64,000 bases of DNA from Kribbella pratensis (GCF_004366075.1 NZ_SODU01000003.1:1644200-1708199), one strand, 5' to 3'; counted from the first letter of the stretch, positions 8,368 through 17,054 are shown. Program-made: numbers and translations. The notes: generated from the letters alone by a model not told the origin.

Positions 8368-9176
8368 CCCTTCAGAGCTCCGGCCGTGATCCCACCGACG
8401 ATGTAGCGCTGGGCGATCAGGAAGATCAGCAGCATCGGTGCGAGCACCAGCAGCGTGCCGGCCATGATCGTTCCCCAGGCCGCGAGACCTTCCTCGTCCT
8501 TGAGGATCAGCAGCCCGACGGGCAGCGTCCGCATCGAGGCGGTGTTGGTGACGATCAGCGGCCAGACGAAGTTGTTCCATTCCTCGACGGCGGTGATCAC
8601 CACGACCGTGATCAGCATCGGCCGCGACATCGGGAGAACGACGCGCCACAAGGTGCGCAGGTGTCCGGCGCCATCGACAGCGGCCGCGTCCGTCACCTCT
8701 GTGGGCAGGGTGAGGAAGTGCTGCCGCATCAGGAACGTCGCGAACGCGGACCCGATGCCGGGGATGATCAGGCCGGCGTAGGTGTTGATCCAGCCGAGGG
8801 TCGCCACGGTCAGGTAGTTCGGCAGCAACGTCACGTGGCCGGGCACCATCATCGCGCCGAGCACCGCGAAGAACAGGATCTTCTTGAACGGGAACCGCAG
8901 GTAGGCGAAGGCGTACGCCGTCAGCACGGCGTTCACCACCTTCAACGCGGTCCCGATCACGGTGATGATCGTGGAGTTCAGGAAGAACCGGTCGAACGGC
9001 GCGGCCTTCCACGCCAGGCTGAAGTTCTCCCAGGTCAGGTGCGGCCACCAGGCGGGCGGCCACTGGTAGATCTGAGTCGGCTGCTTGAACGCGGTGGACA
9101 GCAACCAGTACAGCGGTCCGAGGAACACGGCCGCCACACCGATCAGTACGACGTACTGGATCGCGCGTGTCTTCAT
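8364..9176 (-). CDS. ABC transporter permease, MalG/UgpE type
   Basis: 270 aa with six predicted membrane segments. The EAA loop reads LPTEVTDAAAVDGAGHLRTLWRVVLP in the last third, the site that docks on the ATPase. The N-terminus has one TM followed by a periplasmic loop FKQPTQIYQWPP typical of the MalG/UgpE half. The ATG overlaps the upstream permease's stop by four bases and its own stop overlaps the binding-protein start, so the genes are translated as a unit. Confidence 0.92.
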   Translation of the reverse strand: MKTRAIQYVVLIGVAAVFLGPLYWLLSTAFKQPTQIYQWPPAWWPHLTWENFSLAWKAAPFDRFFLNSTIITVIGTALKVVNAVLTAYAFAYLRFPFKKILFFAVLGAMMVPGHVTLLPNYLTVATLGWINTYAGLIIPGIGSAFATFLMRQHFLTLPTEVTDAAAVDGAGHLRTLWRVVLPMSRPMLITVVVITAVEEWNNFVWPLIVTNTASMRTLPVGLLILKDEEGLAAWGTIMAGTLLVLAPMLLIFLIAQRYIVGGITAGALKG

Positions 9177-10123
9177 CGGTAGTGCACCCGCCTCTCCATC
9201 ACCCGGGCCTGCACCGTGGTGACGACCAGCAGGATGACGAACATGATGATCGACAGCGTCGCCGCGCGGCCCGCGTTGAACGCCTGGAAGCCTTCGTTGT
9301 AGATCGACCAGCTCAGCGTGGTGGTGGCATCACCAGGGCCGCCACCGGTCATCACCGCGATCACGTCGAACGCCTGGAAGGTGCCGATCACCGTGGTGAT
9401 CAGCAGGAAGAAGGTGATCGGGGCAAGCAGCGGGAGCTTGATCGACCGGAACCGCGTCCAGGTCGACGCGCCGTCGATCGCGGCCGCCTCGTCGAGCTCC
9501 TTCGGCAGGCCCTGCAGGCCGGCCAGGTAGATCAGCGCGGCGAACCCGACGTTCTTCCACAGGTAGACGATGACCAGACCCGGCAGCGCCCAGTCGGAGT
9601 TGTTCATCCAGTCCGGCGGCTCGGCGCCGAACGGTTCGATCAGCGCCCGCATCAGGCCGTAGCCGGGGTCGAAGATGAACGCCCAGATGGTCGCGACCGC
9701 GGCACCGGACAGGATGTGCGGAGCGAACGCGATCGTCCGGACCGCGCCGCGGCCCTTCAGCGGCAGGTTGAACAGGAACGCCAGCGCCAGCCCGATCACC
9801 AGGCTGCCGACCACGATCAGACCGGTGAACACCACCGTGATCCACAGCGTCTTGTGGAACGCGGGGTCGGTCAGCGTCCGGCCGTAGTTGGCCAGGCCCA
9901 CGAACTTCGGGCGGGCCGCGATCATGTTCCAGTCGGTCAGGCTGAGGAACGCGTTGTAGATGATCGGCCAGTACGCGAAGACCGCGATCACCAGCAGGTT
10001 CGGCGCGACCAGCAACGCGAACAGCCCGTACTCGCGCCGTCGCCGGCGCTTCCGCTGATCATTGCCGTCAGCAATCGTTCGTTCGTCCGGATGGGTCCGG
10101 GCCGGCAGGTCAACTATGCTCAT
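9173..10123 (-). CDS. ABC transporter permease, MalF/UgpA type
   Basis: 316 aa, six membrane segments after a cytosolic Lys/Arg-rich N-terminus (QRKRRRRREYGLFALLVAPNLLVIAVFAYWP). The EAA loop is LPKELDEAAAIDGASTWTRFRSIKLPLL, and GGGPGDATTTLSWSIYNEGFQAFNAG is the family's periplasmic signature. It pairs with the MalG-type permease just downstream. Its ATG overlaps the stop of the small ORF at 10120-10203. Confidence 0.92.
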   Translation of the reverse strand: MSIVDLPARTHPDERTIADGNDQRKRRRRREYGLFALLVAPNLLVIAVFAYWPIIYNAFLSLTDWNMIAARPKFVGLANYGRTLTDPAFHKTLWITVVFTGLIVVGSLVIGLALAFLFNLPLKGRGAVRTIAFAPHILSGAAVATIWAFIFDPGYGLMRALIEPFGAEPPDWMNNSDWALPGLVIVYLWKNVGFAALIYLAGLQGLPKELDEAAAIDGASTWTRFRSIKLPLLAPITFFLLITTVIGTFQAFDVIAVMTGGGPGDATTTLSWSIYNEGFQAFNAGRAATLSIIMFVILLVVTTVQARVMERRVHYR

Positions 10124-10203
10124 CCACGTCCTCGCTTCGCTCCGGGCGCGGATGAGACACGAGCCGAGCTGTGCTTGATGATGACCTCGCTTCGCTCGGT
10201 CAT
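10120..10203 (-). CDS. 27-aa small ORF coupled between IMPase and permease genes
   Basis: The reading frame starts at an ATG with GAGGAGG five bases upstream, encodes 27 residues rich in Ser, Arg and Lys (starts MTERSEVIIKHSS, ends APGAKRGRG), and ends in a TGA that overlaps the permease ATG; its own ATG overlaps the phosphatase stop in the same way. It has no hydrophobic segment. The two ends of the DNA carry the 13-mer CCTCGCTTCGCTC in direct repeat, so it may be an inserted repeat that kept the frame and passes ribosomes on, rather than a functional peptide. Confidence 0.5.
   Translation of the reverse strand: MTERSEVIIKHSSARVSSAPGAKRGRG
10130..10197. repeat. Direct repeats CCTCGCTTCGCTC flanking a 42-bp spacer
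   Basis: Exact 13-mers at 10130-10142 and 10185-10197. The 11-mer TCGCTTCGCTC occurs again at 53744-53754, upstream of the phosphatidyltransferase gene. All three copies lie at the 5' side of genes, suggesting a dispersed intergenic element of this genome. Confidence 0.6.
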
Positions 10204-10994
10204 GCCGACCTCCTCGTGAGTAACTCTTGTAGTGGGGCGGCCACCGAGGGGGCGGCGGCCAGAATGCCTTGGGGGAAAACGGGTCCGCGGACGACGACGG
10301 CGCCGACCTCGCGGGCGATCAGCGCACCGGCGGCGACGTCCCAGGGCTGGATCAGGTGCTCGTAGTACGCGTCCGCCGTACGGTCGGCGACCGAGCACAG
10401 GTCGAGCGCCGCCGATCCACCGCGGCGGATGTCGCGGACGACCGGCAGCAAGTCCTGCAGTAGCGCAGCCTGTTCGGCCCGGCGATCCGGGAGATACGAG
10501 AAGCCGGTAGCCACCAGAGCCGACTCCAGTGGAGTGTGTCGTAGCGACCCGAGGCGCTGATCGTCACGGAACGCGCCGGCATCGCGTACGGCGGACCACG
10601 TCGTACCGGTGCGCGGTTGGTGAACCACGCCGACGAGCGCACCGTTCTCGTCCTCGACGGCGATCGACACGCTCCAGTCGAGACGGCCGTAGAGGTAGTT
10701 GACCGTGCCGTCCAGGGGGTCGATCACCCACGTCAAACCGGTGCTCGAAACTCGCGAAGCACCTTCTTCACCGAGGAGTCCGTCACCCGGACGGGCCGCG
10801 GTCAGGCCGTCGACGATCAGCTTCTCGGACGCGCGGTCGGCCGCGCTGACGGGATCGTTGGCCGAGCTCTTGGTCTCGACACCGGCCGCGTCGATCGACA
10901 GACTCCGCTGACGGGCCAGAAGTTCCTCGCCCGCCGCGATCGCCAGCCGGACGGCCAGTTCGCGCAGGTCAACGAGGTTCGAAGCAGCGGGCAT
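10200..10994 (-). CDS. Inositol monophosphatase family protein
   Basis: 264 aa. The metal site motifs of the family are intact: LLGEEG (Glu ligand), WVIDPLDGTVNYLYG (the DPLDGT signature) and the C-terminal WDVAAGALIAREVG with Asp. The family hydrolyses small phosphate monoesters, classically inositol-1-phosphate but also histidinol phosphate, fructose-1,6-bisphosphate or PAP. As the first gene of an Ugp-like/GDPD operon it could act on the inositol phosphate or glycerol phosphate released from an imported glycerophosphodiester; this is inference. A perfect CGGTGA-N5-TCACCG palindrome sits just upstream of the ATG. Confidence 0.9.
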   Translation of the reverse strand: MPAASNLVDLRELAVRLAIAAGEELLARQRSLSIDAAGVETKSSANDPVSAADRASEKLIVDGLTAARPGDGLLGEEGASRVSSTGLTWVIDPLDGTVNYLYGRLDWSVSIAVEDENGALVGVVHQPRTGTTWSAVRDAGAFRDDQRLGSLRHTPLESALVATGFSYLPDRRAEQAALLQDLLPVVRDIRRGGSAALDLCSVADRTADAYYEHLIQPWDVAAGALIAREVGAVVVRGPVFPQGILAAAPSVAAPLQELLTRRSA

Positions 10995-10996
10995 GC

Positions 10997-11063
10997 CGGT
11001 GAAATTATCACCGAACGATGGTTAGGTATAGAGAATCAGTGTGATTTTCTCACCGAAATCACA
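10997..11063. promoter_or_regulatory. Promoter-operator region of the IMPase-Ugp operon with two inverted repeats
   Basis: This AT-rich gap holds CGGTGA-N5-TCACCG (10997-11013), three bases before the IMPase ATG, and TGTGATTT-N8-AAATCACA (11040-11063) just after the MgtC stop. The word TCACCGAA occurs at both (11008 and 11050). The first looks like an operator; the second could be an operator or the terminator of mgtC. Confidence 0.5.
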
Positions 11064-11071
11064 TTCGTAGC

Positions 11072-11767
11072 TCAATCGTCATCGTCGTTGCGCAGCCGTA
11101 CGCCGGTAACGCCGTCGAGGTCGTCCAGCGCGAGCACCAGGTTCTGCAGCGGCGCGCGCCCGGAGAACCGCATCGCCGCCCGTACCTGCGGGCGTGCGCC
11201 GTCCCGGTGCACCTCGGTCCCGAGCACCGACGCCTCGAATCCCATGGACGTAGCGGTTGCCAGGATCGCCCGCAGTACGCCGGCTCCGTCGTCGTACCGC
11301 ACCGTGACGATCCGCCGGCGGTCCGGTGACGGCAGGAACCGGGCGAGCCGAGCGAACGGGCCGACGGCAACCAAGTGCAGCACGGTCGCCGCGAGCGCGA
11401 GGACCGGCATCCCGGCACCACAGGCCATGCCGATCGCGGCGGTCATCCAGATCGTGGCCGCCGTGGTCAGCCCGCGGACCACGTCCCGGCGCATGAAGAT
11501 CACGCCGGCGCCGAGGAAGCCGACGCCGGACACGATCTGCGCCGCGATCCGGGACGGGTCGAGATTGACGTCGGTCCCGAGGACGGCGCTGAAGCCGAAC
11601 CCGGACACCAGGGTGAACAGTGCCGCCCCGGTGCCGACGAGCGTGTGCGTACGCATGCCGGCGCTCTTCTGCCGGATCTGACGCTCGATGCCGATGACCA
11701 TCGACAGCACGAACGCGATCAGCAGCAGGAGGAGCTCGGTCCAGGTAGTAGAGGTCGCTAGCTTCAT
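11072..11767 (-). CDS. MgtC/SapB family membrane protein
   Basis: 231 aa. The N-terminal half has about five TM segments and the family's conserved stretches IGIERQIRQKSAGMRTHTLVGTGAALF and SGVGFLGAGVIFM, with RGLTTAATIWMTAAIGMACG. The C-terminal ~80 residues form a soluble ACT-like domain (RRRIVTVRYDDGAGVLRAILATATSMGFEASVLGTEV). Family members affect adaptation to low Mg2+ or inhibit the F-ATPase in pathogens; in soil bacteria the role is unclear. It lies 20 bases behind the hydroxyacid dehydrogenase on the same strand and could be the tail of that operon. Confidence 0.88.
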   Translation of the reverse strand: MKLATSTTWTELLLLLIAFVLSMVIGIERQIRQKSAGMRTHTLVGTGAALFTLVSGFGFSAVLGTDVNLDPSRIAAQIVSGVGFLGAGVIFMRRDVVRGLTTAATIWMTAAIGMACGAGMPVLALAATVLHLVAVGPFARLARFLPSPDRRRIVTVRYDDGAGVLRAILATATSMGFEASVLGTEVHRDGARPQVRAAMRFSGRAPLQNLVLALDDLDGVTGVRLRNDDDD

Positions 11768-11787
11768 GATCCTGTCCTGTGCCCCGC

Positions 11788-12807
11788 CTAAGCGGACACC
11801 AGTCCAGCGGGGTCCTTTCCGTTGAGGAAGGCGGCGACGGCCTCTGCCGCGATCGAGCCTGCACGGTGAGCGGTCTGTCGCGTGGCGCCGGCAAGGTGCG
11901 GTGTCATCACGATGTTGGGCGCTGTGAGCAACCGCGATCCCGCGGGTACCGGCTCGGACGGGAACACGTCGAACGCCGCCGCTCCCAACTGCCCCGACTC
12001 CAACGCGTCCACCGTCGCGTCGTAGTCGAGCAAACCACCACGCGCCGTGTTCACCAGTACGGCGCCGCGCGGCATCGCAGCGATCTGCTGCGCGCCGATC
12101 ATCCCGCGGGTCTGATCGGTCAGCCGCGCATGCAGGCTGACCACATCCGACTGCCGCAGCAACTCGTCCAGTTCGACGAGTTCGATGCCCTCGGGCGCTT
12201 GTTCGACGTACGGATCGGCGACCAGGACGCGGGCGCCGAACGCCAGCATCACCCGGGCGACCCGTTGCCCGATCGCGCCGTACCCGACCAGGCCGACTGT
12301 CGACCCGTCGAGCTCGAGCCCGCACTCGTCGTATGCGTAGAGATCGGAGCGCCACTCCCCCTGCTCCAGCGTCCGCTGCAAGCGTGGAAGGTTGCGCAAG
12401 GCAGCCATCATCAACGCGACCGCGTGCTCGGCGGCCGCCACCGCGTTCCGTCCGGGCGTCGAGGCCACGGCGATCCCCCGCTGGGCCGCCGCGGCCACGT
12501 TCACGTTCACCGGACCGCCACGACACACGACCAGGAAGCGCAGGTCGGGTGCGGCGTCCAGCACCCGCTCGGTGAACGGCCCCATCTGCGTGACCGCGAG
12601 CTGGACCCCGGCCAGCGCCTCGATCAGCTGGTCCTCCGCGTCACTCGCCTCGTCCACCTCGGCAACCCGTCCGTACGGCGTCAGCGGCCAGGGCAGCGTG
12701 ACCTCACGAAACTCGAACGCAACGTCCGGAATCGTGGACAGCGCCGCGGCCAGCAGGTCGTTCCGCACGAAATAGTCGCCGGCGAGCAACGTCTTAACGG
12801 TTCTCAT
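11788..12807 (-). CDS. D-isomer 2-hydroxyacid dehydrogenase (SerA/GyaR-like)
   Basis: 339 aa. The NAD-binding core has VGLVGYGAIGQRVARVM with the acidic residue in VADPYVE, and the catalytic triad of the family is visible: Arg in NTARGGLLDY, Glu in FPSEPVP and His in TPHLAGATRQT. These enzymes interconvert 2-keto and D-2-hydroxy acids in the cytosol. There is no ACT domain, so it is not a regulated SerA. The ATG overlaps the stop of the FGGY kinase, placing it as the fifth gene of a DeoR-controlled operon; it probably acts on a sugar-derived acid. Confidence 0.9.
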   Translation of the reverse strand: MRTVKTLLAGDYFVRNDLLAAALSTIPDVAFEFREVTLPWPLTPYGRVAEVDEASDAEDQLIEALAGVQLAVTQMGPFTERVLDAAPDLRFLVVCRGGPVNVNVAAAAQRGIAVASTPGRNAVAAAEHAVALMMAALRNLPRLQRTLEQGEWRSDLYAYDECGLELDGSTVGLVGYGAIGQRVARVMLAFGARVLVADPYVEQAPEGIELVELDELLRQSDVVSLHARLTDQTRGMIGAQQIAAMPRGAVLVNTARGGLLDYDATVDALESGQLGAAAFDVFPSEPVPAGSRLLTAPNIVMTPHLAGATRQTAHRAGSIAAEAVAAFLNGKDPAGLVSA

Positions 12808-14270
12808 CGATCTCCTGTGAACGTAGGTGCTGGGTCGGACCAGCGTGGGCGGGTCGACTCGATGCGGCGCAGGTAGTGGGCGTAGCCCTCGGCGTAGAAG
12901 GCGGCGCGGGCCGGGTCCGGGTCGACCTGGCGGGTTTCCGCGATCCATTCCGCGCCGGCGCTGTCCGGGTCGACGGCACGACGCGCGCAGATGACCGCTC
13001 CCCGGGCGGCGACCTGCTCGGCCTCGGCGGTGTGCAACGGCGCGTTCAGTACGTCGGCGAGGATCTGGGTCCACTCGCTACTCCGGGCGCCACCGCCGCA
13101 CACGGTGACGCGACCGGTCCAGCCGGCCGCATCGAGGCAGTGGCGGGCGGCGTACGCGATGCCTTCGCAGGTCGCACGGACCAGGTCGGCCGTCGTCGTG
13201 GACAGCGAGATGCCGTCGATCGTGCCGCGGGCGCGGGTGTCGACGAACGGGGCACGTTCGCCCGCCTCCGACAGGTAGGGCAGGACGGTGACGCCGGACG
13301 CGCCGGGCGGGCTGTCCGCGAGCAGCGACGGCAGTTGATCGGTGGTGACGCCAACGAGCGCGAGCACCCGGTCGAGGGCCGCCGTACCGACCATCGCGGG
13401 CATCGCGCGGAGCCAGACTCCCGGCGTCCACGTCCCGAGGAACAGGCCGGCGGGCTCGCCGTCTACGGGCAGTTCGCGGGTGATGACTTGGCAGGCCAAC
13501 GTGGTGCCGACGGTCAGCAGAGCGTCGCCTGGTTCTGTCACGCCGGCGCCTGCCGCGGCGGCCGGGAGATCGTACGGACCGGCGGAGACGCGGGTCCCGG
13601 GCGCCATACCGGTCGAGTCGTCGCGCAGCTCACCGACCGGTCCGGCAGCGGCGACCGGCGCAAGGAGATGGCGCACCTCGGACAGGCCTGTGGCCGTCAG
13701 CGCCTGATCGTCGTAGCCACCGGTCCGTGGGTCGAGGAACGGCGCCGACGCGTCCGATACGTCCGTCGCACGGACGCCGGTCAGCGCCTGCATCACGACG
13801 TCCTTGCAGTACGCCGCCGTACCGGCCCGCTCGACCACCTCGGGTTCTTCCGCGAGTACGGCGGACAGCAGCGGGCCCGATGCACCGGGAAACATGCGGT
13901 TTCCGGAACGCCGGAACACGTGTTCCGCGACGCCGTCCGCGGTCCACCGGTCGAGGATCGCGCTGCTGCGCGCATCCAGCCACGAGATCGCCGGGCGGAC
14001 CGCCGTACCGTCCGGATCGACCAGCCACAGGCCGTCGCCCTGCGCGGTGATCGCGAGGACATCGGGACGGGTTCCGACCGTGGCCGCCAGCTCCCCCACC
14101 ACCTCGTTGACCGAAGCAACGATCTCGGCGGTCTCGTGCTCGAACCGCCCCACACCGGGACGAACCAGGCGCGTCGGTCGAGATGCTTCGGCCACCGGCC
14201 GGCCGTCGGCGTCGAACGCGACGGCCTTCGTGACGGTCGTACCTACGTCAACTCCGACGTCCATGCCCAT
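12804..14270 (-). CDS. FGGY family carbohydrate kinase (first of two in the operon)
   Basis: 488 aa, normal for FGGY kinases. The N-terminal ATPase signature MDVGVDVGTTVTKAVAFDADG and AITAQGDGLWLVD are followed by the substrate loop ISWLDARSS and the C-terminal GGGARSSEWTQILADVLNAPL (phosphate binding). The family phosphorylates pentoses, pentuloses, glycerol or polyols with ATP. Sequence alone does not give the sugar; xylulokinase-like or erythritol kinase-like activity would fit. The ribosome binding site TAGGAGGGGG overlaps the stop of the DeoR gene. Confidence 0.88.
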   Translation of the reverse strand: MGMDVGVDVGTTVTKAVAFDADGRPVAEASRPTRLVRPGVGRFEHETAEIVASVNEVVGELAATVGTRPDVLAITAQGDGLWLVDPDGTAVRPAISWLDARSSAILDRWTADGVAEHVFRRSGNRMFPGASGPLLSAVLAEEPEVVERAGTAAYCKDVVMQALTGVRATDVSDASAPFLDPRTGGYDDQALTATGLSEVRHLLAPVAAAGPVGELRDDSTGMAPGTRVSAGPYDLPAAAAGAGVTEPGDALLTVGTTLACQVITRELPVDGEPAGLFLGTWTPGVWLRAMPAMVGTAALDRVLALVGVTTDQLPSLLADSPPGASGVTVLPYLSEAGERAPFVDTRARGTIDGISLSTTTADLVRATCEGIAYAARHCLDAAGWTGRVTVCGGGARSSEWTQILADVLNAPLHTAEAEQVAARGAVICARRAVDPDSAGAEWIAETRQVDPDPARAAFYAEGYAHYLRRIESTRPRWSDPAPTFTGDR

Positions 14271-14289
14271 GAATACGCACTGCCCCCTC

Positions 14290-15090
14290 CTAGAGTTTGG
14301 CGACCTCCACGGTGGCGCCGTGGTCGCGCAGCGGTTGGATCAGGTCCTTCGGGGTCTTCTCGTCGACGATCACCACGTCGAAGTCGGTCAGCGGAGCGAG
14401 CCGGTGCAGGGCGGTGCGCTGCAGCTTGGCGTGATCGACCAGCAGCACCTTGGTCCGCGCCGAGCGCAGCATCGCGCGTTTGACCAGGACGATCTCCTCC
14501 TCCTGGTGGAACGCGTGCGTCGACGACACCGCGGACACCGAGCAGAACAGCAGGTCGGCGTGCAGCGCCTCGACGGCCTCCGCACACGGCATGCCGCCGA
14601 ACGAGTCGTGGGTCGCCGAGTAGATCCCGCCGAGCGCCAGCAGCGTGACGTCCCGCAGCTGCGCCAGCTTGGTGATCGCCGGCAGGAAGTTCGTTGCCAC
14701 CGTCAACGGAGCGATGTCCTCGAACAGGTCGACCAGGGCCAGCGCGCTGGTCGAGTCGTCGAGCATCACCGACATCCCCGGCTCGATCATCGCCCGCGCG
14801 TGCCGGGCGATCGCGGCCTTCTCCGCGTGCGCGGTGTTCAGTCGGTACGCGACGTTGCTCTCGAACACACTGGTCGGCTGCGCACTGACCCCGCCGCGGT
14901 ACTTCCGGACCACACCTTGCCGCTCGAGCTCGTCCAGGTCGCGGTGCACGGTCATCACGCTCACGCCGAACGCCTCGACGAGGTCGTTCGCCGAGACCGA
15001 GCCGTGTTTCACGACGTACGCCGCGATCTCGGCCTGCCGGCGCGCGGGACGACTCAGTTCGGTGGTGTCGCCGTCGACATCCGTTGTCAT
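14290..15090 (-). CDS. DeoR/GlpR family transcriptional regulator
   Basis: 266 aa. The N-terminal DeoR helix-turn-helix reads RRQAEIAAYVVKHGSVSANDLVEAFGVSVMTVHRDLDELERQGVVRKYRGG. The sugar-phosphate-sensing domain follows (MLDDSTSALALVDLF, TNFLPAITKL, LGGIYSATHDSFGG, VLLVDHAKLQRTALHRL). I use the ATG at 15090, which overlaps the phosphatase stop (ATGA); an upstream in-frame start at 15237 would add a non-conserved Arg-rich tail. The gene lies inside the operon it presumably controls through the TGTTATC-N6-GATAACA palindrome at 17056. Confidence 0.92.
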   Translation of the reverse strand: MTTDVDGDTTELSRPARRQAEIAAYVVKHGSVSANDLVEAFGVSVMTVHRDLDELERQGVVRKYRGGVSAQPTSVFESNVAYRLNTAHAEKAAIARHARAMIEPGMSVMLDDSTSALALVDLFEDIAPLTVATNFLPAITKLAQLRDVTLLALGGIYSATHDSFGGMPCAEAVEALHADLLFCSVSAVSSTHAFHQEEEIVLVKRAMLRSARTKVLLVDHAKLQRTALHRLAPLTDFDVVIVDEKTPKDLIQPLRDHGATVEVAKL

Positions 15091-15704
15091 GCCAGGGTCT
15101 CCATTCGCACAGGAGGAACGTTGTACGCCTCGAGACCCACTGTGCCGTCCTGCCACCGGAAACGCACCAGCGCCGCGGGACCGAGCGCAGGTAGCAGTCT
15201 GCGGTAGTCGCTCAGTCGCAGATCGAGCACCCTGCACACGAGCAGCCGGATGAGTGTGTTGTGCGCGACCACGAGGACCTTCTGGCCCTGGTGCCGCTGC
15301 CCGATCTCGTCGAAGACCTCACGGACCCGATCGGCCGCCGCGGCCGGATCCTCGCCGCCCGGGAAGTGGTCCCGCACCGGGTCGAGCTCGAACGCCTTGC
15401 CCACCGCCGGCGGCAGCTCACTCAGCATCTTGCCCTCGGCCGAACCGAAGTCGACCTCGCGCAACCGGCCGTCCAGGGTGGGCGTCAGGCCGAGCAGTTC
15501 CGCCGTCGGCGTGATGGTCTGCCGCGCGCGCAGCATCGGCGACGCCCACAGCGCATCCGGCGCGTACTCCGCTGCCCAGTCCTTGAGTTGCTGCGCCTGC
15601 TGTACGCCGACCTCGTCGATCGGGAGGTCCGTGGAACCGGTGTACCGGTTGCCATGGTGCCATTCGGTCCGGCCGTGGCGGGCCAGCACGATCGTCGTTC
15701 TCAT
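15087..15704 (-). CDS. Histidine phosphatase (phosphoglycerate mutase-like) family protein
   Basis: 205 aa. The catalytic His is in the LARHGRTEWHHGNRYTG motif; the second His is in VLVVAHNTLIRLL and the acid in REVDFGSAEGKM. The family removes phosphate from small molecules or proteins. Its position between two kinases and a sugar-responsive regulator suggests dephosphorylation of a pathway intermediate or of an over-phosphorylated sugar. ATGA overlaps join it to both neighbours. Confidence 0.9.
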   Translation of the reverse strand: MRTTIVLARHGRTEWHHGNRYTGSTDLPIDEVGVQQAQQLKDWAAEYAPDALWASPMLRARQTITPTAELLGLTPTLDGRLREVDFGSAEGKMLSELPPAVGKAFELDPVRDHFPGGEDPAAAADRVREVFDEIGQRHQGQKVLVVAHNTLIRLLVCRVLDLRLSDYRRLLPALGPAALVRFRWQDGTVGLEAYNVPPVRMETLA

Positions 15705-17035
15705 CCCCGGTACCCCCGGCGGTCGAGTTCGGCGACGAACTCGCCGTACAGGTCGTCGAGTCGTTCGCCGCGCGGTTCGAGGACGCGATCGACGCGGACC
15801 ATCCGTCGCGCCGTCCCGGTGAGATCGGTCCCGCCGGACGCGGCCAGGACGGCCATTCCGTACGCCGGGTCCGGGACGGCTGGAAGCTCTACCGGTACGC
15901 CGAGGACGTCGGCGCGGAGCTGGTTCCAATACTCGGCGCGGGTGGCGCCGCCGGTGAGCGAGACCGAGCGGACCGGGTCGGCACCGAGTGTCTGCAGGTG
16001 CTCGAACGCGAGCCGCTCGATGAACGCGACACCTTGCAGGACAGCGGCGTACGTCTGCAGGTCGTCGGAGGTGGTCCCGAGCGTGAACCGTTCGGCTTGC
16101 GGTGCCACGAAGGGGAATCGCTCGCCGGTTTTGGTGAGGGGATAGATGACCGCGTCGATCGGGTGGGCGGCACGATCCAGCGCGTCGAGGTCGGCACCAG
16201 GAAGCAGTTCGGTGAGTACGCCGGCACCGGTGCTGGACGCGCCGCCCGGAAGCCAGCCGCCGTCGGGGTGACGGTGGCTGTAGACAGCTCCGGTGGGGTC
16301 GGTCAGCAGCTCGGTGCTGACGCCTTTGAGGACGAGCGTCGTGCCGAGGACCGAGTTCCACGCGCCAGGAGCGAGGGCGCCGGCGGCGATCTGGGCCGCG
16401 CAGCCGTCCGTCATACCTGCGTAAACGGGCACGCCGTCCGGGGTGCGACCGAGCTCGGTGCCGGGACGGACAACCTCGGGGAACGCCGCGAGCGGGAGAC
16501 CGAGTTTGTCGAACGCGGCAGCCGGCCAGGCGTCGGCGATCAGGTCGTAACCGGTCTTGAGGGCGTGACTGGTGTCGGTCGCGACCGGATGTCCGACGAG
16601 GTGCGCAGCGACGAAGTCGGCGCTGTGGACGACGCGACGGTCGGTCAGGTCGAGATCGAGGATCTTCGGGAGCGCCCAGGTGGGTTGCATGCTGGTCGCC
16701 CAGCGATCCGGGTCGGCGTCCACGATCTGGTCGCGACGGGCGGCCGCGCGGGCGTCGTCGTACATCAAGGCCGGTGTGACGGGGCGGCCGGCGCGGTCGG
16801 TCAGCAGGAAGGTGCCAGAGGTCGAGCAGATCGCGATGCCGTCGAGGTCGGTGGCCCCGACCTCCGCGAGGACCGCGTCGACGGCGGTCAGCCAGGCCTG
16901 CGGGTCCTGCTCGTGACGGGTGCCGTCACGATGGCTGGCGAGCGGACGCGTTGCACGGGACAGAACGTGACCCTTGGCATCGGCCAGCACGGCGCGCACA
17001 CTTTGCGTGCCGAGGTCGAGCCCGATCCAGCCCAC
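15701..17035 (-). CDS. FGGY family carbohydrate kinase (second of two), first gene of the operon
   Basis: 444 aa, somewhat short for the family. It starts MGWIGLDLGTQSVRAVLADAKGHVLS, has CSTSGTFLLTDRAG, the substrate-binding loop LMYDDARAAARRDQ, VYAGMTDGCAAQIAAGAL and SLTGGATRAEYWNQLRADVLGVPVELP. It resembles xylulose or gluconate kinases more than glycerol kinases. It is only distantly similar to the other kinase of this operon, so the two probably act on different substrates or positions. The promoter region 20 bases upstream carries the DeoR-type palindrome. Confidence 0.88.
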   Translation of the reverse strand: MGWIGLDLGTQSVRAVLADAKGHVLSRATRPLASHRDGTRHEQDPQAWLTAVDAVLAEVGATDLDGIAICSTSGTFLLTDRAGRPVTPALMYDDARAAARRDQIVDADPDRWATSMQPTWALPKILDLDLTDRRVVHSADFVAAHLVGHPVATDTSHALKTGYDLIADAWPAAAFDKLGLPLAAFPEVVRPGTELGRTPDGVPVYAGMTDGCAAQIAAGALAPGAWNSVLGTTLVLKGVSTELLTDPTGAVYSHRHPDGGWLPGGASSTGAGVLTELLPGADLDALDRAAHPIDAVIYPLTKTGERFPFVAPQAERFTLGTTSDDLQTYAAVLQGVAFIERLAFEHLQTLGADPVRSVSLTGGATRAEYWNQLRADVLGVPVELPAVPDPAYGMAVLAASGGTDLTGTARRMVRVDRVLEPRGERLDDLYGEFVAELDRRGYRG

Positions 17036-17054
17036 GAAACGCCTCCCAAGTGAG

